Assembly (NCBI GenBank): GCA_947644195.1
Contig: CANRZB010000027.1
Coordinates: 1-49,340 of the forward strand
DNA length: 49,340 nt
Source: an uncultured Clostridium sp.
GTDB taxonomy: Bacteria > Bacillota > Clostridia > Lachnospirales > Lachnospiraceae
Direction: 5' to 3'
The notes under the pieces: generated by a model
Databases searched by the model: none
What the model saw: only the letters and a program-made list of their open reading frames with translations
Told to the model about the DNA's origin: nothing
Shown: positions 48,025 through 49,340 of the stretch, in pieces
Position numbering within the stretch: position 1 is the first letter of the stretch
How the letters are laid out: the number at the start of each line of letters is the position of its first letter
Position numbers and translations under genes: made by a program

Positions 48025-49050
48025 ATGAATGATATAAAAACAACGGATACTACAAATGAATATAAAGCACTTGTTGACAAAATAGCAAAACGGATAGAAC
48101 AGGGCGTTACAAAAGCGGCAACAGAAGTGAAAAAAAGCCAGTTAGAGACTTATTGGGACAATGGCAGATATATTGTAGAATTTGAGCAACAAGGGAAAGA
48201 ACATGCGGTATATGGAATGAATCTGTTAAAATCTTTAGCTGGTGATTTGACTTTGAGAATGGGAAAAGGGTATAGCAGACCTAATCTCTATAACATGAGA
48301 AAGTTTTATCAGACATATCCAAATGGATATGAAAGTGTGGAGAAGTTGACATGGTCACATATATGCGAATTAATTCGTATTGACGATGAATTGGAACGGG
48401 AATTTTATTCTAAACAGTGTATTACAGAGCATTGGGATGTCCGTACGTTAAAAAGGCAGAAAAAGAGTGCGTTATTTTTGCGGCTGGCAGCCAGCAAGGA
48501 TAAAAAGGGAATCTTAGAACTTGCAAACAAGGGTGCTATAATAGAAAAGCCACAGGACATCATAAAAGATGTTTATACACTTGAGTTTTTAAATCTCAAT
48601 GCAGACAGTCATTATGATGAGAGCGAATTAGAGCATAAAATATGTGTTAATCTGCAGGAGTTTTTGTTGGAATTGGGTAAAGGTTTTACTTTCGTCAAAG
48701 AACAGTTTCCTATGAATATCAATAATCATATCTACAAATGTGATTTAGTGTTTTATCACCGTATTTTGAAGTGTTTTGTTTTAATTGATTTAAAGGTAAA
48801 TGCAGTTCAATATGATGATATCGGACAAATGAATATGTACATGGGATATTTTGCAGAAGAAGAGAATGAACCAGATGATAACCCGCCCATTGGCATTGTG
48901 CTAGCGAGGGATAAGGACGAATTGTTAGTAAAATATGCTACTTATGGAATGGATACAAATTTGTTTGTTTCAAAATATGAGTTGTATTTGCCCAATAGGG
49001 AGGAATTAAAGCAGTTAGTGGACAAGATTATGTTTGATGAAGAAGATTAG
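48025..49050 (+). CDS. DUF1016/YhcG-type PD-(D/E)XK nuclease
   Basis: A 341-aa protein with an N-terminal helical part (RPNLYNMRKFYQTYP, LTWSHICELIRI) and a C-terminal PD-(D/E)XK fold: D in YKCDLVFYH and the E/D-x-K strand CFVLIDLKVNAVQYDDIGQMNMYMG. This is the YhcG family, often found inside or beside type I restriction-modification loci and other defence islands. The gene directly before the window's right edge looks like HsdR, supporting that context. RBS GGAGG before ATG 48025. Confidence 0.88.
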   Translation: MNDIKTTDTTNEYKALVDKIAKRIEQGVTKAATEVKKSQLETYWDNGRYIVEFEQQGKEHAVYGMNLLKSLAGDLTLRMGKGYSRPNLYNMRKFYQTYPNGYESVEKLTWSHICELIRIDDELEREFYSKQCITEHWDVRTLKRQKKSALFLRLAASKDKKGILELANKGAIIEKPQDIIKDVYTLEFLNLNADSHYDESELEHKICVNLQEFLLELGKGFTFVKEQFPMNINNHIYKCDLVFYHRILKCFVLIDLKVNAVQYDDIGQMNMYMGYFAEEENEPDDNPPIGIVLARDKDELLVKYATYGMDTNLFVSKYELYLPNREELKQLVDKIMFDEED

Positions 49051-49056
49051 AAAAAT

Positions 49057-49140
49057 GATTTTGTCTAGATTTTTTGATTGCGGAATGCTTGAAAATAAAG
49101 GGGTTTGCGATTATATCCAGTGGATTTTGTCTAGATTTTT
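49057..49140 (+). repeat. 18-bp direct repeat in the DUF1016-hsdR gap
   Basis: GATTTTGTCTAGATTTTT occurs at 49057-49074 and again at 49123-49140, 66 bases apart. The TCTAGA core is a palindrome. It may be a regulatory site or the trace of a small duplication. Confidence 0.7.
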
Positions 49141-49275
49141 ATAAAAGTGTGGAAGTTATAAAAGAGAAAGAGGTATTGTATTAGATGTGCCATAGGAGAT
49201 ATCATAAAATAATACATGGCTAATTTTTTGGTATAAGGACTTCTGATAATACAGGGTTATGCGAAGGAGGATGTT

Positions 49276-49340
49276 ATGGGGAGTTTTGACTTTCTTGCAA
49301 GTTATTGGAAAGATTTGGCTAAAATTGGAGAATTAGCAGA
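49276..49340 (+). CDS. Start of a probable type I restriction HsdR or HsdR-like gene (truncated by window edge)
   Basis: ATG 49276, after GAAGGAGG, opens MGSFDFLASYWKDLAKIGELA, 21 residues that look like the conserved start of HsdR-type restriction subunits (FDFL ... W ... LA.LGELAE). The rest lies outside the window. With the YhcG-like nuclease upstream it suggests a restriction or defence locus starting here. Confidence 0.55.
   Translation, partial: MGSFDFLASYWKDLAKIGELA

Noticed and set aside
1-49340. CRISPR array, tRNA, rRNA, complete insertion sequence
   Set aside because: No regularly spaced repeats with unique spacers, no cloverleaf or rRNA-like sequence, and no intact transposase with terminal repeats were recognised by eye.

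Overview
The window looks like chromosome of a strictly anaerobic, gut-type Firmicute, most likely a Lachnospiraceae-like Clostridium relative. Support: low-to-mid GC with AGGAGG-type ribosome binding sites and TTGACA/TATAAT promoters; a reverse rubrerythrin next to a PerR-type regulator; a bile salt hydrolase; plant-polysaccharide hydrolases (GH5, GH51, GH26-like); Bce-type peptide-sensing systems; and lysine-rich FN3/Big2 surface proteins. I saw no rRNA, tRNA, CRISPR array or complete insertion sequence. The species assignment is inference.

Layout, left to right. 1-809: 3' end of a secreted FN3-tailed protein, then a relic of a second FN3 tail. 812-3872: a 2H phosphoesterase, a zinc-ribbon Ser/Thr kinase, and a convergent 469-aa protein whose stop overlaps that of the kinase. 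3976-8267: a GH26-like hydrolase, a small helical protein, an Rpn-family nuclease, and an exported membrane-anchored protein. The hydrolase and the anchored protein are driven by near-identical copies of one promoter. 8298-8620: two short relics, one from an Rpn nuclease. 8642-13751: an AgrC-like kinase and LytTR regulator, then three exported proteins (a putative cysteine amidase, a lipoprotein and a membrane protein), headed by a textbook pair of LytTR-type binding repeats, a promoter and a possible 13-residue Trp-rich peptide gene. 13841-17262: a four-helix protein, then a leftward tetR-ilvB-ilvN operon. 17450-20514: a small membrane protein, GH51 arabinofuranosidase, a Cys-rich small protein and a lipoprotein. 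20523-21081: a gene relic and a hairpin-rich region carrying an intergenic palindromic repeat. 21171-25906: MutS2-like ATPase, bile salt hydrolase, zinc-ribbon membrane protein, asparaginase. 26139-29441: a large repeat-rich surface protein. 29622-30740: reverse rubrerythrin and PerR, both with operator-like palindromes just after the -10. 30896-38284: ClC transporter, BceRS-like two-component system, SbcD and SbcC in one rightward run. 38452-43183: BceAB-type transporter and a second BceRS-like system. 43255-43363: second copy of the intergenic repeat. 43375-47331: an exported GH5 endoglucanase fused to leucine-rich repeats. 47532-49340: a small hypothetical protein, a DUF1016/YhcG-type nuclease and the first residues of a probable type I restriction HsdR.

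The most promising candidate for something undescribed is 8642-13751. It has the logic of an autoinducing circuit (LytTR direct repeats, promoter, tiny peptide ORF, AgrC-like receptor kinase, LytTR regulator, exported effectors), but no AgrB/AgrD is visible. The peptide gene rests on reading the sequence alone and could be chance. Second-tier items are the duplicated promoter linking two unlike genes, the GH5-LRR fusion with duplicated cap modules, and the two BceRS systems flanking SbcDC with a matching inverted repeat in front of the transporter operon.
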